Assembly: GCF_014898055.3 (NCBI RefSeq)
Contig: NW_023601543.1
Span: 13,601,314-13,665,313, forward strand
Direction of reading: 5' to 3'
DNA: 64,000 bases
From: Talpa occidentalis
Taxonomy: Eukaryota; Chordata; Mammalia; Eulipotyphla; Talpidae
Part shown: positions 35,294 to 46,369 of the stretch, piece by piece
How the letters are laid out: the number at the start of each line of letters is the position of its first letter
Position numbering within the stretch: the first letter of the stretch is position 1
Program-made: the position numbers and the translations under genes
The notes under the pieces: model-generated
Database searches by the model: none
What the model saw: only the letters and a program-made list of their open reading frames with translations
What the model was told of the DNA's origin: nothing

Positions 35294-35562
35294 AGGGACC
35301 TCCCTGGTGGCGCAAGGGGTTAAGCATAGCTCTGTGAAGCTATCCTCAGCCTCTTCAGCATGAGTTCGATCCCAGGCCAGCCAGGGAGCTATCCATATGG
35401 CACAGCAGACCTCTCCTGCTTCACCTGCTGCTCCCCTCAGCAGTGTATTTCAGTCTGCCTGTTCTTTTCCTCACTCTGTCTCTGGTGAATCTTCTCACCC
35501 CCCCGCACCTCTGGCTTGTACCCCAGTTCTCGTATGCATAAATAAATAAATCTTTAAAAAGT
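35294..35562 (+). mobile_element. tRNA-derived SINE, copy 6, with TSD
   Basis: Head 'gggacctccctggtggcgca', B-box 'agttcgatccc' near 35364, body, and an 'aaataaataaatctttaaaa' tail. TSD about 13 bp with two mismatches: tattgctcaactt at 35281-35293 and tatccctcaactt at 35563-35575. Confidence 0.92.
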
Positions 35563-35575
35563 TATCCCTCAACTT

Positions 35576-36094
35576 TACCCCCTTTAGCCCTAAATATATA
35601 GCCAGTACCAGTGTGAGAAAGTTTGGGTTCTATTACTTCAACTTTCATCAATCCCAACACACTCCCTTCACTTATTTCTGGGCCATCATTAGAGAATCTT
35701 CTAAGATTATACTTGCAGAGTGAAATGTTGGGGCAAAAACAAATAAGGATAGTGAATTGGTTCTATTCTGTTGATTTAACCTTTGCCTCTGTGTGCTGGT
35801 CTTATTTGGGGCCAGTAAGTAGAAGGCATAGAGGAGCTTGCACTGAGAAACACTTGGACTAATAAACTGATTGTAGCCGTCTTCCACATCAGAGGTCATG
35901 GTTTCCCTCTACTGAGATAAATTCTTCTCTTTCAGTAATTTACGTTTAACAAGGGGATATTGAACATCTGTAATGTGCAACATATTACACTATATGCTTG
36001 TGCTTACGATACTTTGCACATACTTCTATTAGAGGACTATGTTTATTAAATTGCAGTGAGTCCTCACCCTGCCTGCACAGTGGACGCCCAGGAG
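35576..36094. other. Unassigned DNA
   Basis: No gene recognised. Confidence 0.4.
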
Positions 36095-36455
36095 TCCAAG
36101 ATGGCATCAGTCATACCACTGAAGGAGAAGAAAGTCTTCGGGATCTTTTTCAAACTAGGGGAGCTGCGAAACTGAATGCTGATATGGGATTTCACCCCTA
36201 AAGGCACTGTTTGAGCATTTCAAAGAGGCATTACTATAAGTACATCAATGTGACGAAAGAGAGTGTGGTGGGGATTTCATGGTGTTGGCAGCTTACCTAC
36301 CATCCTTCTCTGGAAATCAAACACAAGCATCATTGAAAAGGGCCTCCGCGTTCCTGACTGTGACCTTCTTTGCCTGGCATCCCTCAATCGTTTCCTATCT
36401 TAATTGAGAATTAACACAATAAAAGATAGGTGTTATGAAGGCTACTTAAAAAAAT
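36095..36455 (+). pseudogene. ATP5MF: Processed pseudogene of ATP synthase subunit f
   Basis: Decayed intronless copy of the nuclear gene for subunit f of mitochondrial F1Fo-ATP synthase, a small one-transmembrane protein (about 90 residues) of the Fo part. The reading starts at an ATG at 36101 ('MASVIPLKEKKV', family MASVGE..PVPVKDKK). It continues 'FKLGELRN', then a stop, then after frameshifts 'AFQRG.TI' and 'KYINV' near 36217-36255. The remaining coding part is poor. The 3' UTR is recognisable: 'ccctcaatcgtttcctatct' near 36381, 'gagaattaacacaataaaag' with a polyadenylation signal at 36419-36424, and a decayed A-run near 36447. Absence of introns plus the 3' UTR and A-run support retrotransposition by L1 machinery. 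Non-functional: stops and frameshifts. Assigned from recalled family sequence. Confidence 0.88.
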
Positions 36456-37129
36456 TAACTGTGGTTACTGAATTAGGGTTTTTTTGGCCACTTGACTAAG
36501 ACTGAGACAATATTTTTTCAAGTGTATACAGTGCTTAGTACAGTACCAAGGATGAAAAGGTGCTCAATAATTGTTGAAAGGATAAATGCAGATATTGATA
36601 TTGCTATTTTAAAGGAAATAGAAATAAATGAAAAATATGGTTCTGCTCAGGAAGAGGTCACCATCTTTTGCAGGCAGAGGAGGCGTTCTGAATGTAAATA
36701 CTTAAAACAAGTCAGAGAAAAAGTCTTGCCACTCTATGTAACAGAAGCCAGTGAACACCTGAGAGATTCCTTTTGACCAGAGGATCATGAGTCTATTTAA
36801 ATTTGGACTCAATGAAACTTTTGAAGTTTACTCACAGTGGCTTATGACAGGTCTATCTTGTGTCCCAAATTTCTTGTATTGTCTTCAAAATAAGTTTTAA
36901 TTTTGCTTGGAATTTCATGATTTGATGACTAGTTTTATTTTTCTGCTAACCACTGGTTTTTTCTCATCATGGAAAGGAGCAATATGGACAACCAAATTAG
37001 GTTTTCTGCTTTCATTGGGAGAGCGTAGAGTAATGAAATTTTCTGATCTGGATATTCTGACAAGTGCAAATCAACTTTCAGAAACAACATGATAGAATAG
37101 AAGAGATTGAAATTATCCCAGATAACTGA
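36456..37129. other. Unassigned DNA with an L2/MIR 3' remnant
   Basis: The piece at 36524-36590 ('cagtgcttagtacagtacca ... ggtgctcaataattgttga') resembles the shared 3' end of L2/MIR in plus orientation. The rest is unassigned. The plus-strand frame at 36492-36776 runs through this remnant and is not a gene. Confidence 0.5.
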
Positions 37130-37372
37130 GTTAGAAGGGTTTAAGGGTGTGTGCCCTGCAGACAGACTTGGGCATGAATTTTGACCTTGCCATTTCCTCA
37201 TGACCTTGGTTAAATTATCTAACTTGTCTGAGATTTAATTTCGCCATCTGTAAAATCCTACTTTACAATGATGTTATGAATGATAAAATGAGATGATGCA
37301 TAATATATTATCCTTGGTATACAGTGAGCACTCAATAAATTTATTTCCATTTTATCGTTATTAAAGGAGCTT
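37130..37372 (+). mobile_element. MIR SINE
   Basis: Almost full-length plus-strand MIR: 'gcagacagacttgggcatga' near 37158, 'ttgccatttcctcatgacct' near 37187, 'catctgtaaaatcctacttt' near 37245, and 'acagtgagcactcaataaat' near 37321. Confidence 0.82.
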
Positions 37373-37879
37373 GAATGTGATACTCAAATGATGCAGGCAT
37401 TGACTGGAAGTTGGACAATATGGGCTTTTGTGTTATTACAGGCCTGAGACTCTGAGTTCATAATTCTTTGGCTGGCAAAAAAACGAACTTTACTCACCAA
37501 TGCCTGTGCTGATCAGATAACCTCCAAGCCCAGACACACTGCATAATTCTCCGACAGTAATAACTCAGTTGGCAGTTCCCGGGCAGAGATGTGAGAGAAA
37601 GTCCAATATCCGGGAAGCACTAGGATCTACAACTTCCTGTGGCCTGCTTAGTGAAATTTTACCAGATAAGAACAGTTAATAAGAAGCTCTTGAGATAGAA
37701 AAGCTTCTTTTATCTACGAATGAGAATATATTGATGTTAAATACCTGAATGGATGAGGTTAATTTGAGTAGTATTCTATTGTTGCAAGATTTATGGAAAG
37801 TGTTCAGGAAAATTTAAAAAACTGCTCTTACTTGTAGCATGAACTGAAAAAAGTCTTTTCTTATTCTGAAAAAAAAAAA
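37373..37879. other. Unassigned DNA
   Basis: No gene or repeat recognised. Confidence 0.4.
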
Positions 37880-38545
37880 AAATCATGGCTCCTTTGCCAT
37901 ATCCCCCATCTCTGATCATTTAGAGCAAAACGTTCGAGTCATTCTTTTTTTTTTTTTTTAAATAGAGGCATGTTTTTTATTTATTTTATTTATTTGTTTG
38001 TTTTGTTTATACATGCACTGGGTACAGTCAGAAGCACGGGAGGGTGAGAGAATTCACCAGAGCCAGAGCAGGGAGAAGGACCGAGGTACACTGCTGAGGG
38101 GAGCAGCGGGCGGCAGGAGAGGTCTGCGCGCCATGTGGGACCCTCCTCCGGTGGCTGGGGAGCAGCTGGGGATCGAACCGGCGCCGCAGAGGCCGCGGGC
38201 AGCTTCGCAACCCAGCGCTCAACCACTGCGCCACCGGGGAGGCCCTCGAGTCATTCTTAACATTTTCCTTCACACACCCAATCCAATCCATCATTGAATT
38301 TTAGTGACATTTCCTTCAAATTCTTCCAAAATATTGTCACATTTCACCATTTTTATTACCACCTGGTTCTAAGCCACCATCATCTTTTAACTGGGTTGAG
38401 GGAAAATAGAGTCTCTGCTCTGCTTTGCCCCATTTTCACGCAACAGCCAGAATAACTGTTTTAAAATATAAAAGATATCAGGACATGCCACTATGCAAAC
38501 TCTTTCAAAGACCTCCCATTTCCTTCAAAGTGAAAATGCCTGAGA
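37880..38545 (+). mobile_element. L2 LINE split by SINE copy 7
   Basis: The SINE interrupts an L2. Right part: 'ccaatccaatccatcattga' near 38277, 'gttctaagccaccatcatct' near 38366, 'cacgcaacagccagaataac' near 38436, and 'aggacatgccactatgcaaa' near 38480. The left part at 37880-37933 is short and weak. Confidence 0.65.
37947..38245 (-). mobile_element. tRNA-derived SINE, copy 7 (young GC-rich subfamily), with TSD
   Basis: Minus-strand element. The head complement 'gcgccaccggggaggcc' ends near 38245. The B-box complement 'ggggatcgaaccgg' is at 38168-38181. The left end is a T-rich tail complement. A perfect 13-bp TSD, tcgagtcattctt, lies at 37934-37946 and 38246-38258. High CpG retention ('ggcgccgcagaggccgcggg') suggests recent insertion. 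Confidence 0.95.
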
Positions 38546-38884
38546 ACTTCTAAGACAGTGGAGTAAAAAAAACCCAAAATATGCCTCTTACAGAAAGCAA
38601 TAAAAACATTGCCAAAAAATTCAATTTTTTTTAGAATAAACTTTTGTCTAACTTTAAAAATAAAAGCAAAAGTTTACTTTAGGAAACATTCTATTCAAGG
38701 AGACCAGTGTTACCTTGTTAAGAACAGTGATGTTTTAACTTGCCCTGTTCCTATCACCTTACCTCCAGTTACATGATAGCCTTAAACCAACAGCTTTACA
38801 AGTATGGTAGTCATGAAAATCAGAAATCACCAGTAGTCACTGGAGTGTATAATGGATTTGAAAATGATATAACACTTCTAGGAT
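38546..38884. other. Unassigned DNA
   Basis: Nothing recognised. Confidence 0.35.
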
Positions 38885-39560
38885 AACCATTATCTAAATG
38901 ACAACAATAAAAATGGCTGGTTGTACATTATTGGTGGGATTTGTAAATTAGTATAATCATTATGGAAAGTAGTATGAAGGTTTTTAAAATCCTCAGAATA
39001 GAACTATAATATAATCCAATAAGGAAACTTCTGGATATATATCCAAAGGAAACAAAATTAATAACTGGAAGAGATACCTGCGCTCCTATTTTCATTGCAG
39101 CTTTATTCATAATAGCCAAGATATGGAAGTAACCTAAGAGTCCATTAAAAGATATGTGGATAAAATGGGGTATTGCTAGGGCAATTAGGCAAGAACACGA
39201 TATTAAATCAGCCAGATCAGAAAAGAAACACAGCTACCTCTATTTATAGGTGTCATGACCTTATACATAGAAAATCCTAAGGAATCCCCAGAAAAAGATA
39301 CTAGAGCTAATTAAGGTTTTTCAATAAGGTTCAGGGCCAAAATAAAACCCCAGAAATATGACTGTGGAATTGAGGCTACTAGAAGAGGAATGAAGGTGGT
39401 AGTGGAAATAAGAGGAGGAAGGGACTTCAGTGGTTTATTTAAATAACTTCGGGTGCTTTGATGGTGGGGTTGGTGTGGCAATATACATCCAGGGATATGA
39501 ACCTGTTTCCCTAAGTCATATGAGTACTATAAGCCATTGTTGTCTTAATAAGAAAGAACA
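38885..39560 (+). mobile_element. Composite of old LINE-1 fragments
   Basis: Three plus-strand L1 pieces lie in a non-canonical order. 38885-39165 is the ORF2 3' region ('attcataatagccaagatat' near 39104). 39165-39330 is an upstream reverse-transcriptase section ('gacctta tacatagaaaatcc' near 39250). 39330-39560 is 3' UTR ('tatgactgtggaattgaggc' near 39357), ending near 'ttgttgtcttaataagaaag'. This implies rearrangement or successive insertions. Confidence 0.65.
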
Positions 39561-39934
39561 AATTTCCTTAATATTTCAAAGAAGAAATAGTTACTTGGAG
39601 TGTTATGTTCTAGTAATAGTTTATTTCTTATAAAAAGGAAAATTTATGTAAATACTAATGTAACTAGATAAAGCTTTACAAAACATGTTCTGTGCCTTTC
39701 TAAAAATGGTTTTAACTCTTAGATTTTTAGCAACATTAGTAGGTAGCATATTAAGCCATTCTGTAAAATTTCTGAAAAAATGTGGAAAATGAATTCATTT
39801 TATTTCTTACTTTCTACAAAGCTTTCATAATCCTGGAGAAAGGATCTTTAAAAATGCTATTTTATCTTTCAAAAATAAAAGAATATATAAGGTGTGCAAT
39901 TTATAACCACCTTATTAATATTTAAAAAATAAGA
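39561..39934. other. Unassigned AT-rich DNA
   Basis: Nothing recognised. Confidence 0.35.
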
Positions 39935-41086
39935 TTCCGGGCACAAGATTGATATATTGAATCAATGGTATATCTACACACTAACAATGAAAAAACAAAC
40001 AAAATTAAGAAAACAATTCCAATTACAATAAGATAACAAGGATAATAAGTTAAGGAATAAATGCAACAGAAGGGCAAGATCTGTCAAATGAAAACTACAA
40101 TGAAAAGTTTGTTGACGGAAAGTAAAGAAGACCAAACTAAAAGGAATACTTCCTATGTTCATGAATTGGAAAACCAAAAAGATGGTAATACTCCCCCAAT
40201 TGATCTCTAAGCTTGAATCAGTTTCTATCTAACCCTAGCTGGAATTTTGTAAAAATCAGCACATTGATGCTAAAATTCATATGTAAATTCAGGGGACCCA
40301 GAGTTGCTAAAAGAACCTGAAAAAATAGGGACAAATTTGGAGGATTCACAAATACCTCAGTCTAAAACACTAAAAGATTATAATAATCAAGACTGTGTAG
40401 TATTGGTGTTGAACATACATATTGATGAATGTAGCAGAAGTTAATAAACTCATACACTTATGGTTCATTTACTTTTGACATGAGTACCAAGACAATTAAA
40501 TGGAAAAACAATAGTATTCTCAACATTGTGAGTGGATATCCACATGCAAAATGATGAAATTGGAATGCTACCTCACATCATATACAAAAGTTGACACAAA
40601 GTGGATCAAAGGTCTAAGTGCAAAGTTAACATTTTGCAGCTCTTAGAAAAAACAGGCATACACATTGTGACACAAATATTTGTAACAATGTATAAAAATT
40701 ACTTAGATGTAATACTAAAATCACAAGTGACAAAAGGAAAATATTAAGCTGGACATCATCAGATGAAAGACTTCTGTTCTTCATAGGACTCTACTAAGAA
40801 TGTGAAAAGACAACCCACAGAATGGGAAAAAAAAATTTGTAAATCAGATACCTGATAGTGATTTATATAGAGTATATCCAAAGAGTTCCTATCACCACAG
40901 ATAAATAGACAGATCAATAACGCAATTAAAAAATGGATAAAGGATTTGAAAAGACATTGGAGATTTTTGTTTTTCTTTGGAGAACAAAGATAAACAAATG
41001 TGAAATAAGCACATGAAAAAAACATTCACAGTAACATTATTTACAGGAAAATGCAAATTAAAAGGCATGATGAGATGCCAATTTTT

Positions 41087-41378
41087 TTCTTTCTTTTTTT
41101 TTAGATTTATTTATTTACTTTATTTATTTATACAAGCACTGGGTACAGTCAGAAGTGCTGGAGGGTGAGAGAATTCACCAGAGCCGGAGCAGGGAGCAGA
41201 GCAGGCAGAAGGACCGAAGTTCACTGCTGAGGGGAGCAGCGGGCGGCAGGAGAGGTCTGCGTGCCATGTGGGATCCTCCTCCGGTGGCCGGGGAGCAGCC
41301 GGGGATCGAACAGGTGCCTCAGAGGCTGCGGGCAGCTTCGCAACCCAGCGCTCAACCGCTGCGTCACCGGGGAAGCCC
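41087..41378 (-). mobile_element. tRNA-derived SINE, copy 8 (young GC-rich subfamily), with TSD
   Basis: Minus-strand copy closely similar to copy 7, sharing the 'gggatcctcctccggtggcc' section. The B-box complement 'ggggatcgaac' is near 41300. TSD gccaatttt at 41078-41086 and 41379-41387. Confidence 0.93.
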
Positions 41379-41529
41379 GCCAATTTTCTTTTTTGGGGGG
41401 GACATGACAAAATTATTGATTTAATGCTTTAAGCTTTTACATTAATTACTAGCATTTAATCATTGCTTTCTATATATAAGGCATTTCTATACATTCAATC
41501 CTGATCCAAATAACCCAGATCAAGATATT

Positions 41530-42080
41530 TTTTTACTTTTTAAAATTTATTTTATGTAATATTTATTTTACATCATTCCTCCTTTTTGTACAATGTATTC
41601 GTTCTCCTCTCAGGTGTAGTCCCCGTATAATTTCCACCTCCAATTCACCCGTGCACCATCACCATAGTCCCTTTGCTCTTCCCTCCCCTATTTTGATCCC
41701 TCTCCTCCCCTGCAGAGTGTCTCTGATTTATAGTTACCTGTTAATTTTGTTTTTTAATTTATGGTAATTATTTTTTTTTCTGACCCCATATTTGGTTCCC
41801 CTACATTCCTCCTATAAGTGAAACTATCTGATATTTTTCTCTTTCTTTCTGGCTTGTTTCGCTGAGCATAATCCCTTCCAGCTCCATCCATGTTTCTGCA
41901 AATGGCATGAGTTTATCTTTTTTGATTGCTGAGTAATATTCCATTGTGTATATGTACCATATCTTCTTTATCCAGTCATCTATTTTTGGGCATTTGAGTT
42001 GTTTTCATATCTTGCTTATTGTAAATAGTGCTGCAGTAAACATAGGGGTTCAGGTATCCTTTTGAATTAATGTTTTTGGA
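41530..42080 (-). mobile_element. Young-looking 5'-truncated LINE-1
   Basis: Antisense 3' UTR ('gtacaatgtattcgttctcc' near 41588, 'ctcaggtgtagtccccgtat' near 41610, 'gcagagtgtctctgatttat' near 41713), followed by the end of ORF2 ('gagtttatcttttttgattg' near 41909, 'aatattccattgtgtatatg' near 41935, 'gtgctgcagtaaacataggg' near 42029). Closely related to the 50-52 kb copy. TSD not identified with confidence. Confidence 0.85.
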
Positions 42081-42440
42081 GACACCAATTTCTACCGGCT
42101 AGGATGGCTATAATAAGCTAGACAAACAGTAATAATCATTGGTTAGGATGTGGCAAAATAGGAAACTTCATATATTGCTGTGGTATAAGTTTTCCAATTT
42201 TTCTAGTTTTGCAGATAGTTGTGCACTCACATCCTGAAACTTATTTCTGAAAATATAGGAATAAGCACCTGATGAATAAACAATATTTGGAATATACATT
42301 TAATGGAATATTATTCAGGCATAAATTATTATTCAACATAGATGAACTTTGATAATGTTGTGATAAGTTAAAGGAGTCAGATGCAAAAATCCATATATTG
42401 TGTGATTTTATTGACATGAAACACTTCCAGGAAAAGTTAT

Positions 42441-43338
42441 GGTTAAGGTTCTTAAGGTCATTAGCTTCCTATTGCTGCCACCAGTGCACAGCATGAAGCT
42501 CTTTTCCCAGGGATGTCAATTTTAGGGGGTCAATTCAACCTTCTATTATTGTTGCCTGGTGCTTTTGGCACCCATGAGGAGATAGTGTGCAAAGAGGCAG
42601 AGTTGCCCATTATCGCCTGCAAGTGCTGTTTGGCAGAGATAAGAATTTTAAATAAGTTTACCAAGGCATAAATAGTTCTAAAGTAGTGCCTGTTTATTAT
42701 AACTCACACTTGTTTATTTAATAATATGAGGAAGGTTTGAAGAAGACAAACTTCACAATAAACATTTATCATAGAACACTTGACATGCAAATCTCTGGTT
42801 AGTTGTCCTTATAATCTCTTACATTTTCTATTCATGTCAGAAAACTCCCTGCAAGCTTGTTCTCCACCTCTAGCTGTAACATATTTCTCTCCCTAGAGAG
42901 AACCCTGTCTAACTTCTTACTGAGATAATAAAAAAGGAAGATACTAGTTTGCCTGTCTAATTTTCTCTTGTAGCTAAAAAGGTCCCTGCCTCTCCCTAAT
43001 AAATTTCTCTCTGTCAGCAAAAGGCACATCTCATTGCTTGTTCTTCTTTACCTCTTCTTAGTCCCTAATGAAAATGATCAAACTCCGATAAGCATTAGAC
43101 TTGCGGTTTTACTCCGTTTTTCCATCCTTTTGAGGAATCACGTTTATTTTCCCTCCCCGCCCTCTGATGTGTGACTTTATCTGACCACTGTGCTTTGTTA
43201 GTTAGTTATTAGTACCTTCCCTTAAGTTTCAGGAGTGCTTTAGGTTAAATGAGAACTATTAGAAACACCAGAACTAAAACACACACAAGCATTTGTCTAA
43301 AGTTGCATTGGTAATGTTACAACAAAATTTGCATAGCA
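42441..43338. other. Unassigned intergenic DNA
   Basis: No gene recognised. 'ctaataaatttctctctgtc' near 42996 has an LTR-end look, but I found no matching termini. Confidence 0.4.
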
Positions 43339-43354
43339 CAATAGAGTCCCTTCT

Positions 43355-43675
43355 TTTTTTAAATAAAAGATAAATTATTTTCAGTATGCCACATTCTTCA
43401 ATGACATTTTATTTTTTTTTTAAGATTTATTTATTCATGCATTCAAGAACTGGGGCACAGGCCAGAGGTGTAGAGGTGAGAGGACTCACCAGAGACAGAG
43501 TGGGAACAGAACAGGCAGACTGACTGAAATACACTGATGAGGGAAGCAGCAGGTGAGCCAGGAGAGGTCTGCTGCACCATGTAGGTTGCTCCCCAGCTGG
43601 GGATCAAACTCATGCTGCAGTGGCTGTGGACAGCTTCATAGGTTGCATCCCAACCGCTGCGCCACCAGGGAGGCC
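43355..43675 (-). mobile_element. tRNA-derived SINE, copy 9, with 3'-transduced flank
   Basis: The SINE proper occupies about 43412-43675 on the minus strand, with its head complement ('gcgccaccagggaggccc') at the right. The TSD, caatagagtcccttct at 43339-43354 and caatagaatcccttct at 43676-43691 (15/16), lies about 57 bp beyond the A-tail. In the element's sense, this extra piece contains 'atcttttattt', a plausible RNA polymerase III terminator (T4), before a second A-run. Confidence 0.9.
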
Positions 43676-43691
43676 CAATAGAATCCCTTCT

Positions 43692-43812
43692 AAAGAGCTC
43701 TCTGCTAGGTTCCTACAGTTTTCTTATTTTCATTTTTATTTACTAAAGTTTCCCGTTGTTGAACAATTAAGCCTTAATTGCAAAAATGCTTACCAGAATG
43801 AATCAGAATAAC
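43692..43812. other. Spacer between SINE and OR pseudogene
   Basis: Short AT-rich stretch where the OR 3' half would be expected. No OR similarity seen. Confidence 0.4.
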
Positions 43813-44355
43813 TCAAACTGTGGATCTGTCTGTCAAAATTCTGGAAACAGTGATGCAGTCAATCAATGTTGGACCAATTCGTATTATTGCTAAAAGGAAG
43901 GCACTGGCCCAGGTCTCCGTGGCCAACTGTATACAGACTTGTTTGTTCATAATGATGATGTAGTAATGCAGGGCCTAGGAGCTTGCAATAAATCTATCAT
44001 AAGCCATTAGAGTAGGGAGGAGACATTCTGTTATCCCCAGAGAAGGAATGATGGTCATCTGGGCAGAAGAGCTAGTACAGGAAATGGCTGGTAGTCTCTT
44101 AAGCCATTGAGCAACAACAAAGGCACCAGATTGATACAGTAGCAGATATCAAGGAAAGAAAATTTGCTTAGAAAAAAAATACATAGGGTGTGAAGTCATC
44201 CCATCAATTCCAACCACAACAATGTTGGAATTCTTACCTCCAATGTGATCAGGTAGATCACAATATGTTGCAATAAAAGCACAATACAGGATGTTGGATG
44301 ATTGGACAAAACAATCAAGGTAACCTCTGTGACATTGCTATCATTATCAATAATC
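43813..44355 (-). pseudogene. Truncated olfactory receptor pseudogene
   Basis: Second minus-strand OR of the same general class as the one at 14.3-15.5 kb. Visible parts: 'SNVTEVTLIVLSNHP' near 44330 (canonical NVTEFILLGL), a 'LHTLCIFFLSKFSFLDICY' TM2 block near 44170 (canonical LHTPMYFFLSNLSFLDICY), 'AYDRFIA' near 44005 (canonical AYDRYVAI), and 'YYIIMNKQVCIQLA' near 43950. The frame shifts between these parts, and stops occur near 44195, 44050 and 44000. Homology ends after TM4, with a stop at 43813-43815, so TM5-TM7 are missing. The start codon is uncertain. Confidence 0.85.
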
Positions 44356-44799
44356 AGAATATTTGTGTTCTTCAATCTGCTGAGAGAGAAAAAAAGAATT
44401 TCAATTCATTTAAATATGGAAAACATTTATTGAGAGTTTGCTCTGTCCTCAGTCTTTTATCAAGTGCTATTAGGAAAGAGATATATACAAAACAAGTGAT
44501 GCTGTTTGGAAGTTTATGTTTTAATTTGGGAGCTAAAGTATTTGTACACAGCATAAGATTAATTTCCAAAGCAGCACAATCTATTGTGAGTCTTAATTCC
44601 TTCATATATAAAATAAGGATTATTGGGCTCCACCTGTATCAGCTTTGAAGACTCCTCTTAAAGAAAATGTAGTAGTTTACTGATCAAATGTAATCAGATC
44701 CCTGAATCATAGAACTACCAATTGTTCTTTCCCACTATGGATATTAGCCAAAAATTTCTCTTTAGTTAGTTGGTATTCATGCCATGAAATGTCTGCCCA
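44356..44799. other. Unassigned DNA
   Basis: A 116-codon plus frame (44298-44648) overlaps a 77-codon minus frame. Neither has a recognised motif, and the 5' part overlaps the OR relic. Confidence 0.4.
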
Positions 44800-45154
44800 A
44801 TTCATGCCCATTTCTTCATTACCCTGTACATCCAATTAATCAACAAGTCATATTAGCTCATACTCCTAAATATATTTTAAATCTACCTACAAATCTCCAT
44901 ATATGCAACCAACAATTATCTAGTTAAAGCCACCATCATTCCTCATCTGGCCTAACAGATGAGCTGTAATATGTCTCCCTGTTTCTATTCACACTTCTCT
45001 ATAGTCTATTATCCACGAACAGCCAGAAGGGCCTTTTGCAAACATATATAATTATAACCATACACTTTGCTGGCTCATTACTATTCTAAGACTTATAATG
45101 ACATTTGGAATGAGATCTAACCTATTCACCATGACCTACAAGGCAGGAAACTAG

Positions 45155-45174
45155 AATTTGGTAGTGATCATAAT

Positions 45175-45212
<38 letters not shown>

Positions 45213-45290
45213 GAGAGCTGTAGAATTACAATGCTGTACACCTAAAACTTATACAACAATGTGCTAATAAAAAAAATTTAAAAATGGTCT
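45155..45290 (+). mobile_element. LINE-1 3' terminus nested in L2
   Basis: Contains 'tagtgatcataatgtaa', a (CA)n run, then 'gctgtacacctaaaacttat' near 45232 and an A-rich end at 45268-45280. This is the typical 3' end of old L1s. Confidence 0.65.
45178..45210 (+). repeat. (CA)n microsatellite
   Basis: About 16 uninterrupted CA units within the nested L1 3' end. Confidence 0.95.
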
Positions 45291-45560
45291 AGATGATCTG
45301 ACCCTAACCTTATGTTGCATTGTCTCTACTTGTACTCACCATGTTCTAGCCACACTGTCTTTATGAAGCTCTGTAAGTGTGTTACCAATTCCAGGTTTTG
45401 TACATTGTGTTCTCTCTGCTGGAAATATTCTTCTTGCCCTCTTTGTTTGATGAACTCCTAGTCATCCGTAATATCTCAGTTTATAAAGAATTTCATTATA
45501 AATGCCTTCCCTAATTCCACTAATCTAAATCAGAACCAAGGACAAACTAATTTAAAAAAA

Positions 45561-46369
45561 AAAAACAACAGCTTAACTACTGTTAAAATTCTGCTTCTGC
45601 TTATTTTAGAGAATGATCCTATAAGGAGCCCTTGACTATTTTTATGAAAACTAGATGCTCCTTTTTGTTCTGTATACCCCTAGAATTGGAATCAGAGAAG
45701 AGAAACAATCTGAAAGGAAAAAGTCATCTGGGATTAGAGTTATGAGACCAACGCCAAAGTAACAGTCAGGTGACAGTCTTCATGCTTTGGTGACGTCACA
45801 ACCACAGTTTTCTAATAACTTTATAAGAATGGAATTTTTAAGGCAAGAACTTCTTCAAAGGGTACTAAAGTTTTTCACTAGAATTGCAATATTTTTAATA
45901 TAAAGCCTTATTTTGACTTAGAATCTTCAAAATATTATAGCCCTAAATATCTCAAAACACATTCTAGTATAAATAGCTGAAAAACAAAGAACACATTTTT
46001 GTGTTTATATGATTTGAGTCTTACCAGACTAACTATATATATTTTTTATTGAATAATTCAATGTTTTAGCACTGTGTGTGCCAGAATCTTCTTAAATTAA
46101 CTAGACATATGTAGAGGTACTCTCACATAGATTCACAGGGTTTTTGATCTTTCAGAAATATTTGGCATATTTCAAGGCCTTCTAAGTCCCACCTACCATG
46201 AAAGAGAATATTTTTCAGGAGGAACCATTTTATTTCTAATACTAAAATTAAGGGATGCTTGGATATGTTACTTCCTCTCTGGGATCTTCACAAAACTCCC
46301 AGGAATTTAAAATGTACTTCATGGATTGTATAGTGTTTCCAGACAGGAATGCCTCTTATCCATATTGGG
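45561..46369. other. Unassigned intergenic DNA
   Basis: Nothing recognised. Confidence 0.4.

Larger units (their letters stand above)
39935..42440 (+). mobile_element. Old LINE-1 ORF2 relic, twice interrupted
   Basis: Plus-strand degenerate ORF2. It includes 'atctacacactaacaatgaa' near 39972, 'catgaattggaaaaccaaaa' near 40160, the 'aaaaaatggataaaggattt' section near 40929, and, after the interruptions, 'ggctaggatggctataataa' near 42098 and 'aatggaatattattcaggca' near 42303. All frames are riddled with stops. A SINE (41087-41378) and a younger minus-strand L1 (41530-42080) lie inside it. The 41388-41529 spacer looks partly MIR-like. Confidence 0.75.
44800..45560 (+). mobile_element. L2 LINE with nested LINE-1 3' end
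   Basis: L2 landmarks: 'aaagccaccatcattcctca' near 44926, 'gtctattatccacgaacagc' near 45004, 'tcaccatgacctacaaggca' near 45125, then after an interruption 'tagatgatctgaccctaacc' near 45290, 'tctctgctggaaatattctt' near 45412, and 'aaatgccttccctaattcca' near 45500. Confidence 0.8.

Noticed and set aside
37998..38297. Arginine-rich 99-codon frame as an antimicrobial-like peptide
   Set aside because: Translation of a GC-rich SINE copy; near-identical frames occur at 41155-41424 and 57739-58041.
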